Assembly: GCF_041245805.1 (NCBI RefSeq)
Contig: NZ_CP162490.1
Coordinates: forward strand, 3,139,001 to 3,203,000
DNA from: Xanthomonas sp. DAR 34887
GTDB taxonomy: Bacteria; Pseudomonadota; Gammaproteobacteria; Xanthomonadales; Xanthomonadaceae
Direction of reading: 5' to 3'
DNA: 64,000 bases
Shown: positions 32,706 through 41,433 of the stretch, one piece after another
Numbering within the stretch: position 1 is the stretch's first letter
Layout of the letters: each line of letters opens with the position of its first letter
Notes under the pieces: model-generated
Database searches by the model: none
Seen by the model: the letters and a program-made list of their open reading frames with translations, nothing else
What the model was told of the DNA's origin: nothing
Program-made: the position numbers and the translations under genes

Positions 32706-32936
32706 TCAGGCCGCCAACATGGCGGTATTGACGACGAAGCGGCAGTTCGCGTCGCCCTGCGGCACCGATTCGCAAGCGGCGTCGATCTGGTCGGCGCGCA
32801 TCGGCTCGATATCGGCGAAGACGCCGTGCTCGGTGCAAAAACCCGGCATCTGCCGGGCTTCGGCGCTGCGGCGCGCGAGAGGCAAGGGCTCCAGCGGTTT
32901 GTCGCGGGCGTCAGCGCCGTAGGCATGAACGGACAT
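32706..32936 (-). pseudogene. Internally deleted zinc alcohol dehydrogenase remnant
   Basis: A 76-codon frame whose two halves come from opposite ends of a YahK-type NAD(P)-dependent alcohol dehydrogenase. The N-terminal part (MSVHAYGADARDKPLEPLPLARR) resembles the first 30 residues of such enzymes; from PGFCTEHGVFADIEPMRADQI through GDANCRFVVNT it resembles their last 50 residues. About 270-280 residues, including all zinc ligands and the Rossmann fold, are missing, yet the frame is still open and has a GAGGAA ribosome site. It cannot be an active dehydrogenase. The join lies near codons 28-33. It still leads the operon with the hydrolase and MFS genes. Confidence 0.75.
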
Positions 32937-33021
32937 GGCGGAATTCCTCGAAGGGACGGGAGGACGGCCATTGTCGGCAAGACGCATCTGCAGGATAAGA
33001 TGATGAATCCTTGCATTGCCT

Positions 33022-33036
33022 ATTAGCTCGACTAAT
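33022..33036. promoter_or_regulatory. Candidate LysR operator
   Basis: ATTAGCTCGACTAAT is a perfect inverted repeat (ATTAG-N5-CTAAT) containing the T-N11-A motif of LysR-type boxes. It lies in the 124-bp divergent region, 24 bp before the LysR start and 85 bp before the alcohol dehydrogenase remnant. Confidence 0.65.
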
Positions 33037-33060
33037 CAATCAGGCTGGCATACTCGTCCC

Positions 33061-33948
33061 ATGGCCCGACGCAACCTCAACGATCTGCTGGCCTTCGTCA
33101 CCGTCGCCCGGGAAGGCAGTTTCACCCGCGCCGGTGCCGTGCTCGGGGTCACCCAGTCGGCGCTCAGCCAGGCGATCAAGGCGCTGGAAACGCGGCTGCA
33201 GATCCGCCTGCTCACGCGTACCACGCGCAGCGTATCGCCCACCGCGGCCGGCCAGCGCCTGCTGCTGGCGATCGGCGACCGCTTCGACGAGATCGAGTCG
33301 GAACTGGACGCGCTGACCGCGCTGCGCGACAAGCCCGCCGGCCTGGTGCGCATCACCAGCGGCGACCACATCCTGCACACCACGCTGCTGCCCAAGCTGA
33401 CGCCGCTGCTGCACCGCTACCCGGACGTGCGCATCGAATTCGATGTCAGCTACGGCTTGCGCGACATCGTCGCCGACCGCTTCGACGCCGGCGTGCGCCT
33501 GGGCGAACGCCTGGACAAGGACATGATCGCGATGCCGATCGGCCCGCCGCTGCGCATGGCCGCGGCCGCGGCGCCGGCCTACTTCCAGCGGCACCCGGCG
33601 CCCAAGGTGCCGGGCGATCTGACCCGGCACCGCTGCATCAACATCCGCTTTCCCACCCATGGCGGCGTCTACGTGTGGGAGTTCGAGCGGCGCAAGCGGC
33701 AGGTCAACGTGCGGGTCGAAGGCCAGGTGATCTTCAGCACCTCGCCGCCGATCGTGCGCGCCGCGCTGGACGGACTCGGCATCGCTTTCCTGCCGGAGCA
33801 GGAATTCGCGCCGCATCTCGAGCAAGGGCGCCTGTTGCGGGTGCTGGAGGACTGGTGCCCGCCGTTCTCCGGCTATCACCTCTACTATCCCAGCCGCCGC
33901 CAGCACTCGCCGGCGTTCTCGCTGGTCCTGGACGCGCTGCGTCTTTGA
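33061..33948 (+). CDS. LysR-family transcriptional regulator
   Basis: 295 residues. N-terminal winged HTH: LNDLLAFVTVAREGSFTRAG, LGVTQSALSQAIKALETRL, LLTRTTRSVSPTAAGQRLL; C-terminal substrate-binding domain (GLVRITSGDHILHTTL, YPDVRIEFDV, FDAGVRLGE, GLGIAFLPEQEFAPHLEQGRLLRVLEDW) typical of the subgroup that controls neighbouring oxidoreductases. The ATG at 33061 rather than 33016 starts the HTH as in the family. Divergent from the alcohol dehydrogenase remnant-hydrolase-MFS operon, which it presumably regulates. Confidence 0.93.
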   Translation: MARRNLNDLLAFVTVAREGSFTRAGAVLGVTQSALSQAIKALETRLQIRLLTRTTRSVSPTAAGQRLLLAIGDRFDEIESELDALTALRDKPAGLVRITSGDHILHTTLLPKLTPLLHRYPDVRIEFDVSYGLRDIVADRFDAGVRLGERLDKDMIAMPIGPPLRMAAAAAPAYFQRHPAPKVPGDLTRHRCINIRFPTHGGVYVWEFERRKRQVNVRVEGQVIFSTSPPIVRAALDGLGIAFLPEQEFAPHLEQGRLLRVLEDWCPPFSGYHLYYPSRRQHSPAFSLVLDALRL

Positions 33949-34024
33949 GCGCGCCACGCCGCCGCGCCAGGCGCATGCGGCCGCCGGCGCGCAGAACGCG
34001 GCCGCATGCGCGCTGCAGTGGCGC

Positions 34025-35941
34025 TCAGCGCACCGGCAGACTGATGTAGCTCGCCTGCTGCGGCGTGTGCCAGATGCGCTGCGTCGCCTTCTGGTAGTCG
34101 CCCGGCTTGGCGAAGTAGATGTTGGGCACGTAGGTCTGCGGGTTGCGGTCGTACAGCGGGAACAGGCTGGACTGCACCTGCACCATCACCCGGTGGCCGC
34201 GCTGGAAGGTGTGGTTGGCAGTAGGCAGGCCGAAGCTGTAGGCCAGCGGCTGGTTCGGCGCGATCGGCGCCGGGTGCTCGAAGCTCTCGCGGTAGCGGCC
34301 GCGGAAGATCGCCAGCGACACCGGAAGTTCGTAGCCGCCCATCTTCGGATCGGACGCGACTTCGTCCGGGTACACGTCGATCAGCTTCACTACCCAGTCG
34401 CTGTCGCTGCCGCTGGTGGAGGCCTGCAGGTTCACCTCCGGCACGCCGGCGATGCTGAGCGGGGCGTCCAGCGGCTCGCTGACGTAGGTCAGCACGTCGG
34501 TGCGGCCGTCGACGAAGCGCTGGTCGTGCACCAGCCATGCGGTCCACATGTCGCGGTCGCCGAAGTCCACCGGGCGCGGCACGAACGGCACCGGCTTGGC
34601 CGGGTCGGACACATACTCTTCGTAATCGCCCTGCCCGGCCTGCGGCGCGTCGAACGACAGCTTGCCGCCGGCCGCCAGGTACAACGGCTTGCTGCGCGCC
34701 TCGCAGCCCTGCGCGCAGCTGCGCGGCCAGCGCTGCAGGCGATCCCAATGGTTCTCGCCGGTGTTGTAGATGAACACCGGCGGCGTGTCGGCCTTGGCCG
34801 CGCCGTCGACCAGATACTGGTCGAAGAACGGCTTGAGCACGTCGCGGCGGAACTGCAGCGCGGTGTCGCCGTCGAACTTCAGCGCGCCCAACGCCGAGCC
34901 GTCGTAGTTGACCTGGCTGTGCCGCCACGGTCCCATCACCAGGTAGTTCCTGTCGTTGCCGGCATCGCGCGGCTCCATCGCCTGGTAGCTGTGGATCGCA
35001 CCCCACATGTCCTCCTGGTCCCACAGGCCCTGCAGCCACATCGTCGGCACCTTCAGCGGAGTACGCGCCATGACCTTGTCCAGCGCCTGGCCCTGCCAGA
35101 ACGCGTCGTAGGCAGGATGCTCGGTGAGCTTGTGCCACCACGGCAGTTGTTCCAGCCCTGCGGCCTTGGCGTAGTCGCCGGCCGAGCCGGCGCGCAGGAA
35201 ATTGCTGTAGTCGTCGTGGCCGTGGCGCGGAATGCCGCTGCCCTTGCCGCGCTGGGTCAGCTGGCCGGTGAAGTAGTCGAAGTTGATCTGGCGGAACGCG
35301 CCGTAGTTGAGCCAGTCGTCGCCCATCCAGCCGTCGATCATCGGGCTTTCCGGCGCAGCCACCTTCAGTGCCGGGTGCGGATCGGTCAGCGCCATGACCA
35401 CGGTGAAGCCCTCGTAGGACGAGCCGATCATGCCGACCTTGCCGTTGGACTCGTGCACGTTCTTGACCAGCCAGTCGATGGTGTCCCAGGCATCGGTGGC
35501 GTGGTCGACCTTGCTGCCGTTGAGCGGGCCGCGCAGCGGCCGGGTCATCACGTAGTCGCCCTGCGAACCGTACTTGCCGCGAATGTCCTGGAACACGCGG
35601 ATGTAGCCGCCATCGACGAACACCTCGTCGCCCTGCGGCAGCAGGTCGCGCATGTGCGGCGAAGCCATGCGGCTGGCGCGGCCGCTGGCGTCGTAAGGCG
35701 TGCGCGTCAGCAGCATCGGCGCATGCTGCGCGCCCTTGGGCAGCACGATCACCGTGTGCAGCTTGACCCCGTCGCGCATCGGAATCATCACCTCGCGCTT
35801 GACGTAGTCGTTGGCCTCGGTCGGCGCGACAAAGGCCTTGCCGGTGATATCCGGGGTCATCGGCGCGGTCTGCGCGTGGGCGGCGGCAGCCAGCGCGGTG
35901 GCGAGAACGGTGACGAGCAAGCGGGCGGCGATGGGACGCAT
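34025..35941 (-). CDS. Alpha-amino acid ester hydrolase (CocE/NonD family)
   Basis: Serine hydrolase of 638 residues with signal peptide (LLVTVLATALAAAAHAQ). It follows the X. citri alpha-amino acid ester hydrolase closely: nucleophile Ser175 in GSSYEG, Asp308 in WDQED, His341 in GPWRHSQVNY, and the carboxylate cluster Asp208, Glu310, Asp311 that binds the substrate amino group. C-terminal jelly-roll domain (FRGRYRESFEHP, QRGHRVMVQVQSSLFPLYDRNPQTYVPNI). Such enzymes hydrolyse or transfer alpha-amino acyl esters, including beta-lactam side chains. Good ribosome site GGAGG. Divergent from the GH95 gene. Confidence 0.93.
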   Translation of the reverse strand: MRPIAARLLVTVLATALAAAAHAQTAPMTPDITGKAFVAPTEANDYVKREVMIPMRDGVKLHTVIVLPKGAQHAPMLLTRTPYDASGRASRMASPHMRDLLPQGDEVFVDGGYIRVFQDIRGKYGSQGDYVMTRPLRGPLNGSKVDHATDAWDTIDWLVKNVHESNGKVGMIGSSYEGFTVVMALTDPHPALKVAAPESPMIDGWMGDDWLNYGAFRQINFDYFTGQLTQRGKGSGIPRHGHDDYSNFLRAGSAGDYAKAAGLEQLPWWHKLTEHPAYDAFWQGQALDKVMARTPLKVPTMWLQGLWDQEDMWGAIHSYQAMEPRDAGNDRNYLVMGPWRHSQVNYDGSALGALKFDGDTALQFRRDVLKPFFDQYLVDGAAKADTPPVFIYNTGENHWDRLQRWPRSCAQGCEARSKPLYLAAGGKLSFDAPQAGQGDYEEYVSDPAKPVPFVPRPVDFGDRDMWTAWLVHDQRFVDGRTDVLTYVSEPLDAPLSIAGVPEVNLQASTSGSDSDWVVKLIDVYPDEVASDPKMGGYELPVSLAIFRGRYRESFEHPAPIAPNQPLAYSFGLPTANHTFQRGHRVMVQVQSSLFPLYDRNPQTYVPNIYFAKPGDYQKATQRIWHTPQQASYISLPVR

Positions 35942-36259
35942 GGAACCTCCGGACAGTAAGACCATGACTGTAGGCGCAACCGCGGCCCGGGCGGAAGTGT
36001 CGGCGGACCGCAGACGGCACGACGTGTCCGCATGCGGGCGCAGTGCGGATGTGCCAGGACCCGGAAATGGCGAAGACCGGAGCCGCGACAGCCACGCGGC
36101 CGCCAATGCCGCGGCCGCTTGCGGACATATCTGGCGCCATCGGCGCAATCGCGCCCGAAACCGCACGCGGCGACTTCCCTGCGGCGCGCGCCGCAGGTAC
36201 AACGATGCTTCTGCCCATCGCCGCAAGCGCGTGCGGGGCGCTGGCGAGACCCCGACCCG
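35942..36259. other. Divergent intergenic region
   Basis: About 318 bp between two divergent secreted hydrolases. It must carry both promoters. I see no RNA gene, repeat or clear operator. Confidence 0.5.
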
Positions 36260-38668
36260 ATGAGCGACTCCGAGCACGCGCCTGGCAATGCGGCGCGCCG
36301 CGCGTTCCTGAAACAAGGCGGCGCCCTGGCCGCCATGCTGCCGTTGCTGCACCTGCCTGCGTTCGGCCGCACGCTCGCCGCGCCGCAACGCCCGGCCAGC
36401 TCGCCGCTGCTGCCGCCGGCGCAGGCGCTGCGGATGCAGTACGCCAATGTGCCCAGCGAGGCCGACGTGTTGCGGCAAGGCCTGCCGATCGGTAACGGCC
36501 GGCTCGGCGCCCTGGTCGGCGGCGCGCCCGACCGCGACTTCCTGTACATCTCCGACGCCAGCCTGTGGACCGGCGGCCGCAACGACACGCTCGACGCGCA
36601 GGGCCAGTTCCCCTACGAGAAGGACAGCTTCGGCAGCTTCGTGATGCTGGCCAAGCTGTACCTGGAACTGGACGGGCACGCGCCGGCGCAGCTGCGCGAC
36701 TACGCACGCGAGCTGGACCTGAGCAACGGCTGCGTGCGCGTGCGCTACGCGCTGGGCGCGGCGCAGTTCACCCGCACCGTGTTCGCCAGCCACCCCGACG
36801 ACGCCATCGTGATCCAGCTCGAGCAGCGCGGTGGCGGCCGCCACAGCGGCCGGCTGCGGCTGCTCAGCGCACACGCCACCGCCGTGCACGGCGCTGCGGG
36901 CGGGCAGCTTGGGTTCTCCGGCGCGTTGGCCAACGGCCTGCGCCACGGCGCGCACGTGCAGCTGGTCGCCACCGACGGCAGCGTGGAACTGCAGGGCGAT
37001 ACGCTGCACTTCCGCGACTGCAGTGCGCTGCGCATCGTGGTGTGCGGCGGCAGCAACTATGTGCCCGACCTGGCCAGGAACTACCGCGATCCGGATCTGG
37101 ATCCGCAGGCGCTGGCCCGCCAGCGCTGCACGGCGGCGGCGCAGCGCGCGCCCGAGACGCTGCTGTACACCCACGTGGCCGACCACCGCGCCCTGTTCGA
37201 CCGCATGCAGGTGGACCTGGGGCGTTCCAGCCCGGCGCAACGCCAGCTCGCCATCGCGCAGCGGCTGCAGGCGCGCGCCGCAACGGGCACGCCCGATCCG
37301 GAACTGGAAGCGCTGTACCTGCAGTTCGGCCGCTACCTGACCATCGCCGCCTCGCGCGACGCGCTGCCGATCAACCTGCAGGGGCTGTGGCTGGAGAACA
37401 ACGATCCGCCGTGGATGAGCGATTACCACAGCGACGTCAATCTGCAGATGAACTATTGGCTGACCGACGCGGCCGGGCTGGGGCCGTGCTTCGACGCGCT
37501 GGCCCGCTACTGCCTGGCGCAGCTGCCGGCGTGGACACAGATCACCCAGGCGCACTTCAACGACCCGCGCAACCGCTTCCGCAACACCTCCGGCAAGGTC
37601 GCCGGCTGGGCCGTGGCGTTCTCGACCAATCCGTTCGGCGGCAGCGGCTGGAACTGGCACCCCGGCGGCAACGCCTGGCTGTGCGACAGCCTGTGGCAGC
37701 ACTACGAATACACCCAGGACCGCGCCTACCTGGCGCGGATCTATCCCTTGCTCAAGGGCGCCTGCGAATTCTGGCAGGCACGGCTGATCGAGCTGGAGGT
37801 GCCCGGCGCCGACGGCCAGCCGCACAAGCGCCTGGTCGACGATCACGACTGGTCGCCCGAGCATGGCCCGGAAGACGCGCGCGGCATCGCCTATGCGCAG
37901 GAGCTGGCCTGGAACCTGTTCGGGCAATACCGCCAGGCCAGCGCGCTGCTCGATCGCGATGCAGGCTATGCCGCAACCATCGCCGAGCTGCAGCAGCGCC
38001 TGTACCTGCCGGACATCAGCCCACGCAGCGGGCAACTGCAGGAATGGATGTCGCCCGACGATCTGGGCGAGGCCCATCACCGCCACCTGTCGCCGCTGAT
38101 GGGCCTGTATCCCGGCCATCGGCTGCATCCGGACCTGGCGCCACCCGAGCAGGTCGCCGCGGCACGCAAGCTGCTGGACGCGCGCGGCATGCACAGCTTC
38201 GGCTGGGCCTGCGCGTGGCGTGCGCTGTGCTGGGCGCGGCTGGGCGAGGCCGAGCGCGCCTATGCGCTGATCGCGACCAACCTCAAGCCGTCGATCGTGC
38301 ACAGCAACGGCACCGCGCCGAACTTCTTCGACATCTACGACCTCAGCCAGCACGGCGACCCCACCCTGGGCGGCGTGTTCCAGATCGACGCCAACTTCGG
38401 CACGCCCACCGCGATGCTGGAAATGCTGCTGTACTCGCGGCCCGGCCATATCGCGCTGCTGCCGGCGCTGCCCAAGGCATGGGCCGAACGCGGCAAGGTC
38501 AGCGGGATCGGCGCGCGCGGCGGTTTCGTGGTGGATCTGCAATGGCGCAACGGCAAGGCCACGCGGATCGTGCTGCGCAGCGTCGGCGGGACCGAGACCG
38601 AACTGGCCTTCAATGGCCGCACGCAGCGGGTGGCGCTGGCGCCCGGTGCGGCCGTGCGCGTGCTGTAG
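36260..38668 (+). CDS. Glycoside hydrolase family 95 (alpha-L-fucosidase-like)
   Basis: 802 residues. GH95 enzymes are inverting alpha-1,2-L-fucosidases or alpha-L-galactosidases that act on plant xyloglucan or glycans. Seen: Tat signal (RRAFLKQGGALAAMLPLL), N-terminal beta domain (GLPIGNGRLGALVGG, YISDASLWTGG), (alpha/alpha)6 barrel with PINLQGLWLENNDPPWMSDYHSDVNLQMNYW, catalytic-acid motif HDWSPEHGP (Glu534), HLSPLMGLYPG and IDANFGTPTAMLEML. Twin-arginine export fits a periplasmic enzyme. The start at 36260 directly precedes the Tat motif. No other glycan genes adjoin. Confidence 0.93.
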   Translation: MSDSEHAPGNAARRAFLKQGGALAAMLPLLHLPAFGRTLAAPQRPASSPLLPPAQALRMQYANVPSEADVLRQGLPIGNGRLGALVGGAPDRDFLYISDASLWTGGRNDTLDAQGQFPYEKDSFGSFVMLAKLYLELDGHAPAQLRDYARELDLSNGCVRVRYALGAAQFTRTVFASHPDDAIVIQLEQRGGGRHSGRLRLLSAHATAVHGAAGGQLGFSGALANGLRHGAHVQLVATDGSVELQGDTLHFRDCSALRIVVCGGSNYVPDLARNYRDPDLDPQALARQRCTAAAQRAPETLLYTHVADHRALFDRMQVDLGRSSPAQRQLAIAQRLQARAATGTPDPELEALYLQFGRYLTIAASRDALPINLQGLWLENNDPPWMSDYHSDVNLQMNYWLTDAAGLGPCFDALARYCLAQLPAWTQITQAHFNDPRNRFRNTSGKVAGWAVAFSTNPFGGSGWNWHPGGNAWLCDSLWQHYEYTQDRAYLARIYPLLKGACEFWQARLIELEVPGADGQPHKRLVDDHDWSPEHGPEDARGIAYAQELAWNLFGQYRQASALLDRDAGYAATIAELQQRLYLPDISPRSGQLQEWMSPDDLGEAHHRHLSPLMGLYPGHRLHPDLAPPEQVAAARKLLDARGMHSFGWACAWRALCWARLGEAERAYALIATNLKPSIVHSNGTAPNFFDIYDLSQHGDPTLGGVFQIDANFGTPTAMLEMLLYSRPGHIALLPALPKAWAERGKVSGIGARGGFVVDLQWRNGKATRIVLRSVGGTETELAFNGRTQRVALAPGAAVRVL

Positions 38669-38860
38669 AGCGCCGGGCGAAACCGTTCGGCGCCGCCCTG
38701 TGCGGCGACGCATCGCGTCACAGCGCGGGCGCATGGCGCGGACGACGATGCCGCCATCGCAAGGGCCTGCCCGGCCCGCGCAGGAGCGATGGGGGATAAT
38801 GGTCGTTTTCGGGTAGGACCCCCTGGCGGCAACCGCGCCGGCACGGTTCTTGTTGTCGCC

Positions 38861-40021
38861 ATGATCGATGTCCCCACGCTGCTCGGCTCCACCACCGTGG
38901 TGCTGCTGTGCATGACGCTGCTGCTTCTGGTCGTGCGCCCGCGCGCGGGCAAGCGGCTGTGGTTCGCGATGCCGTTCCTGGCAGGCGCCTGCGGCTGCGG
39001 CTTGCTGATCCAGCCGCAAGCGTTTCCCGACAGGCTCGGCCTGCAACTGGGGGCGTTCTGCATCGCCCTCGCCTATGCGTTCGGCTGGCAGGCGATACGG
39101 GCGTTCTACGAGCGCCCGCCGCGCTGGGGCTGGCTGCTGTTGCCCGCGCTGCTGTGGCTGTGCCTGACGATCGCCGTGTTCGGCCCATTGGGCTGGACCA
39201 CCGCGAACGCGAGCATGCGCGTCGGGCTGGCCTGTCTCTACAGCGCGCTGCCGGCGCTGGAACTGTGGCGCCGGCGCAAGGGCGGGCTTCCTTCCGCCGG
39301 CGTGCTCGCGATCGTGTTCTGGGTCGCAGCGGCCCTGTCGGCGCTGGCCATGGTGTTCGCGCATTGGCTGCCGCAGCCCTTGGGCGCCGCACCTGCCCAG
39401 ACCTGGGCGGTGGTCTTCTACAACGTCAGGATCCTGCTGCACGTGCTGCTGGCGAGCGCGCTGCTGGTGGCGATGCACAAGGAGCGCGACGCGCTGCGCT
39501 ATTACGACGACTCGGTGCGCGATCCGATGACCGGCGTCTACAACCGCCGGTTCTTCCAGCAGCGTTCCGACCAATGGCGCGACAGCGGAACGCGGCAGCG
39601 CTCGGTGCTGTTCTTCGACATCGACCACTTCAAGCGCATCAACGACCGCCATGGCCACAGGCTTGGTGACGCGGTCATCGTGCTGGCCGCGCAGGTCGCG
39701 CAACGCAGCCTGCGCAAGGGCGACTGGATCTTCCGCTTCGGCGGCGAAGAGTTCGTCTGCGTGCTGCCGGACACCGACCTGCGGCAGGCCAACGCGATGG
39801 CCGAGCGGCTGCGCCTGGCGTTCATGGCCGCGGCCCGGGAAGTGGAAGGACGCCGCGTCGACGCCACCATCAGCATCGGCGTGGCGACCTCGGTCGGCGG
39901 CGTGCCGCAGGTCGACGCGCTGGTCGCCGAAGCCGACCGCATGCTGTACCGGGCCAAGACCGCAGGCCGCAATCGCGCGGCGTCGAGCATCGACGATGAT
40001 CCGCCGCGCGGCGCACCCTAG
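38861..40021 (+). CDS. Membrane-bound diguanylate cyclase (GGDEF)
   Basis: 386 residues making cyclic di-GMP. The first about 200 residues hold some six membrane helices (VVLLCMTLLLLVV, WFAMPFLAGACGCGLLI, WLLLPALLWLCLTIAVFG and others) without a recognised sensor domain. The GGDEF domain begins at DPMTGVYNRRFF; active site GGEEF at 294-298, and the inhibitory I-site RKGD at 285-288, exactly five residues before it, so product inhibition is expected. ATG at 38861 gives the natural start; an upstream in-frame ATG at 38789 adds an unlikely leader. Confidence 0.93.
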   Translation: MIDVPTLLGSTTVVLLCMTLLLLVVRPRAGKRLWFAMPFLAGACGCGLLIQPQAFPDRLGLQLGAFCIALAYAFGWQAIRAFYERPPRWGWLLLPALLWLCLTIAVFGPLGWTTANASMRVGLACLYSALPALELWRRRKGGLPSAGVLAIVFWVAAALSALAMVFAHWLPQPLGAAPAQTWAVVFYNVRILLHVLLASALLVAMHKERDALRYYDDSVRDPMTGVYNRRFFQQRSDQWRDSGTRQRSVLFFDIDHFKRINDRHGHRLGDAVIVLAAQVAQRSLRKGDWIFRFGGEEFVCVLPDTDLRQANAMAERLRLAFMAAAREVEGRRVDATISIGVATSVGGVPQVDALVAEADRMLYRAKTAGRNRAASSIDDDPPRGAP

Positions 40022-40077
40022 CGCGTGCCGTCAGCGGCGCAACGCGAAGCGCAACGCCGCAACATCGCGGCACACGC

Positions 40078-41322
40078 TCAGTGCCGCACCTGGCCCTCGC
40101 CGCGCACCACGAAGCGCTCCACGGTCAGCGCTTCCAGGCCCATCGGGCCATAGGCATGCAGGCGCGTGGTGGAGATGCCGATCTCCGCGCCCAGGCCCAG
40201 TTCGCCGCCGTCGGAGAAGCGCGACGACGCGTTGACCATGACCACCGCCGCGCGCAGCGCCTGCACGAACGCCTCGGCGTTGGCCGCATCGGCCGTGGCG
40301 ATGACTTCGGTGTGGTCCGAGCCGTAGCGGCGGATGTGCGCGATCGCCGCGTCCAGATCCGGCACCACGCGGATCGCCAGGATCAGGTCGAGGAACTCGG
40401 CGGCGTAGTCGGCATCGCTGGCCGCAGCGATGTCCGGCAGCAAGGCGCGGCTGGCGTCGTCGCCGCGCAGGGCGACGCCACGCTGCTGCAGCGCCTGCGC
40501 CGCCAGCGGCAGGAAGCGCGCGGCGATATCGGCGTGCACCAGCAGCGTTTCCAGCGAATTGCACGCGGCCGGGCGCGTGGTCTTGCCGTCCACCAGCAGC
40601 TTCACCGCAAGATCCAGGTCCGCCGACGCGTCCACGAACAGGTGGCAGACGCCCTTGTAGTGCTTGATCACCGGCACCCGCGCGTGCTCGGCGACGAAAC
40701 GGATCAGGCCCTCGCCGCCGCGCGGGATCGCCAGGTCGACGATGTCGTTGAGCTGCAGCAGTTCCAGCATGGTCTCGCGGCGCAGGTCTTCGACCAGGGT
40801 CAGCGCGTCCTCGCCGATCCCGGCCTCGCGCAACGCGCGCCGCAGCGCGGTGGCGATGGCGGTATTGGAATGGATCGCCTCCGAACCGCCGCGCAGGATC
40901 ACCCCGTTGCCGGCCTTGATGCACAGCGCCGCGGCATCGGCGGTGACGTTCGGCCGCGCCTCGTAGATCATCGCGATCACGCCCAGCGGCACCCGCACCT
41001 TCTGCACGCGGATGCCGTTCGGGCGCACATCGTCGCGGGTCACCTGGCCGACCGGATCGGGCAGCGCCGCCACCTCGCGCAGCGCCGCGGCGACGCCAGC
41101 CAGACGCTTGCCGTCCAGCGCCAGCCGGTCGAGCATCGCGCTGCCGACGTCCCTGGCCCGCGCCGCCTCCAGATCGCGCGCATTGGCGGCGAGGATCGCC
41201 TCCGCATCCGCTTCCAGCGCCGCCGCCATCGCCTCCAGCAAGGCCTGCTTGGCCGCCGAGGACAACTGCGCCAACGCCTGCGCGGCATCGCGGCATTGCA
41301 GGGCTTGGGTTTTGATGGTCAT
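40078..41322 (-). CDS. proA: Glutamate-5-semialdehyde dehydrogenase (gamma-glutamyl phosphate reductase)
   Basis: Second enzyme of proline synthesis, NADPH-dependent reduction of gamma-glutamyl phosphate. 414 residues with family motifs: VRVPLGVIAMIYEARPNVTADAAALCIKAGN, ILRGGSEAIHSN, IPRGGEGLI, VIKHYKGVCHLFVD, catalytic Cys in RPAACNSLETLL, YGSDHTEVIAT and VNASSRFSDGGELGLGAEIGISTTRLHAYGPMGL. Last gene of the arginine/proline block, downstream of proB from which it is separated by a heptamer palindrome. Confidence 0.97.
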   Translation of the reverse strand: MTIKTQALQCRDAAQALAQLSSAAKQALLEAMAAALEADAEAILAANARDLEAARARDVGSAMLDRLALDGKRLAGVAAALREVAALPDPVGQVTRDDVRPNGIRVQKVRVPLGVIAMIYEARPNVTADAAALCIKAGNGVILRGGSEAIHSNTAIATALRRALREAGIGEDALTLVEDLRRETMLELLQLNDIVDLAIPRGGEGLIRFVAEHARVPVIKHYKGVCHLFVDASADLDLAVKLLVDGKTTRPAACNSLETLLVHADIAARFLPLAAQALQQRGVALRGDDASRALLPDIAAASDADYAAEFLDLILAIRVVPDLDAAIAHIRRYGSDHTEVIATADAANAEAFVQALRAAVVMVNASSRFSDGGELGLGAEIGISTTRLHAYGPMGLEALTVERFVVRGEGQVRH

Positions 41323-41329
41323 TGGAGAG

Positions 41330-41433
41330 CCGGGATTGGGAATTCGGGATTGGGGATTCGCAAAAGCAGGGCACCGGTCGCCGGGAACACTCGGGATCGA
41401 AACGAATCCCCAATTTCGAATCCCGAATCCCGG
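41330..41433. repeat. Heptamer palindrome between proB and proA
   Basis: Left arm 41330-41360 and right arm 41403-41433 are inverted copies of GGGATTG/GGGATTC heptamers (about 31 bp each) around 42 bp. The right arm ends at the proB stop codon and the left arm lies eight bases before the proA start, so the element fills the spacer. Confidence 0.8.

Noticed and set aside
34025..39703. Minus-strand open frame of 1892 codons
   Set aside because: Only its last 639 codons are a real gene (ester hydrolase). The rest is antisense to GH95 and the diguanylate cyclase; no motifs, Arg/Ala/Gln-rich composition.
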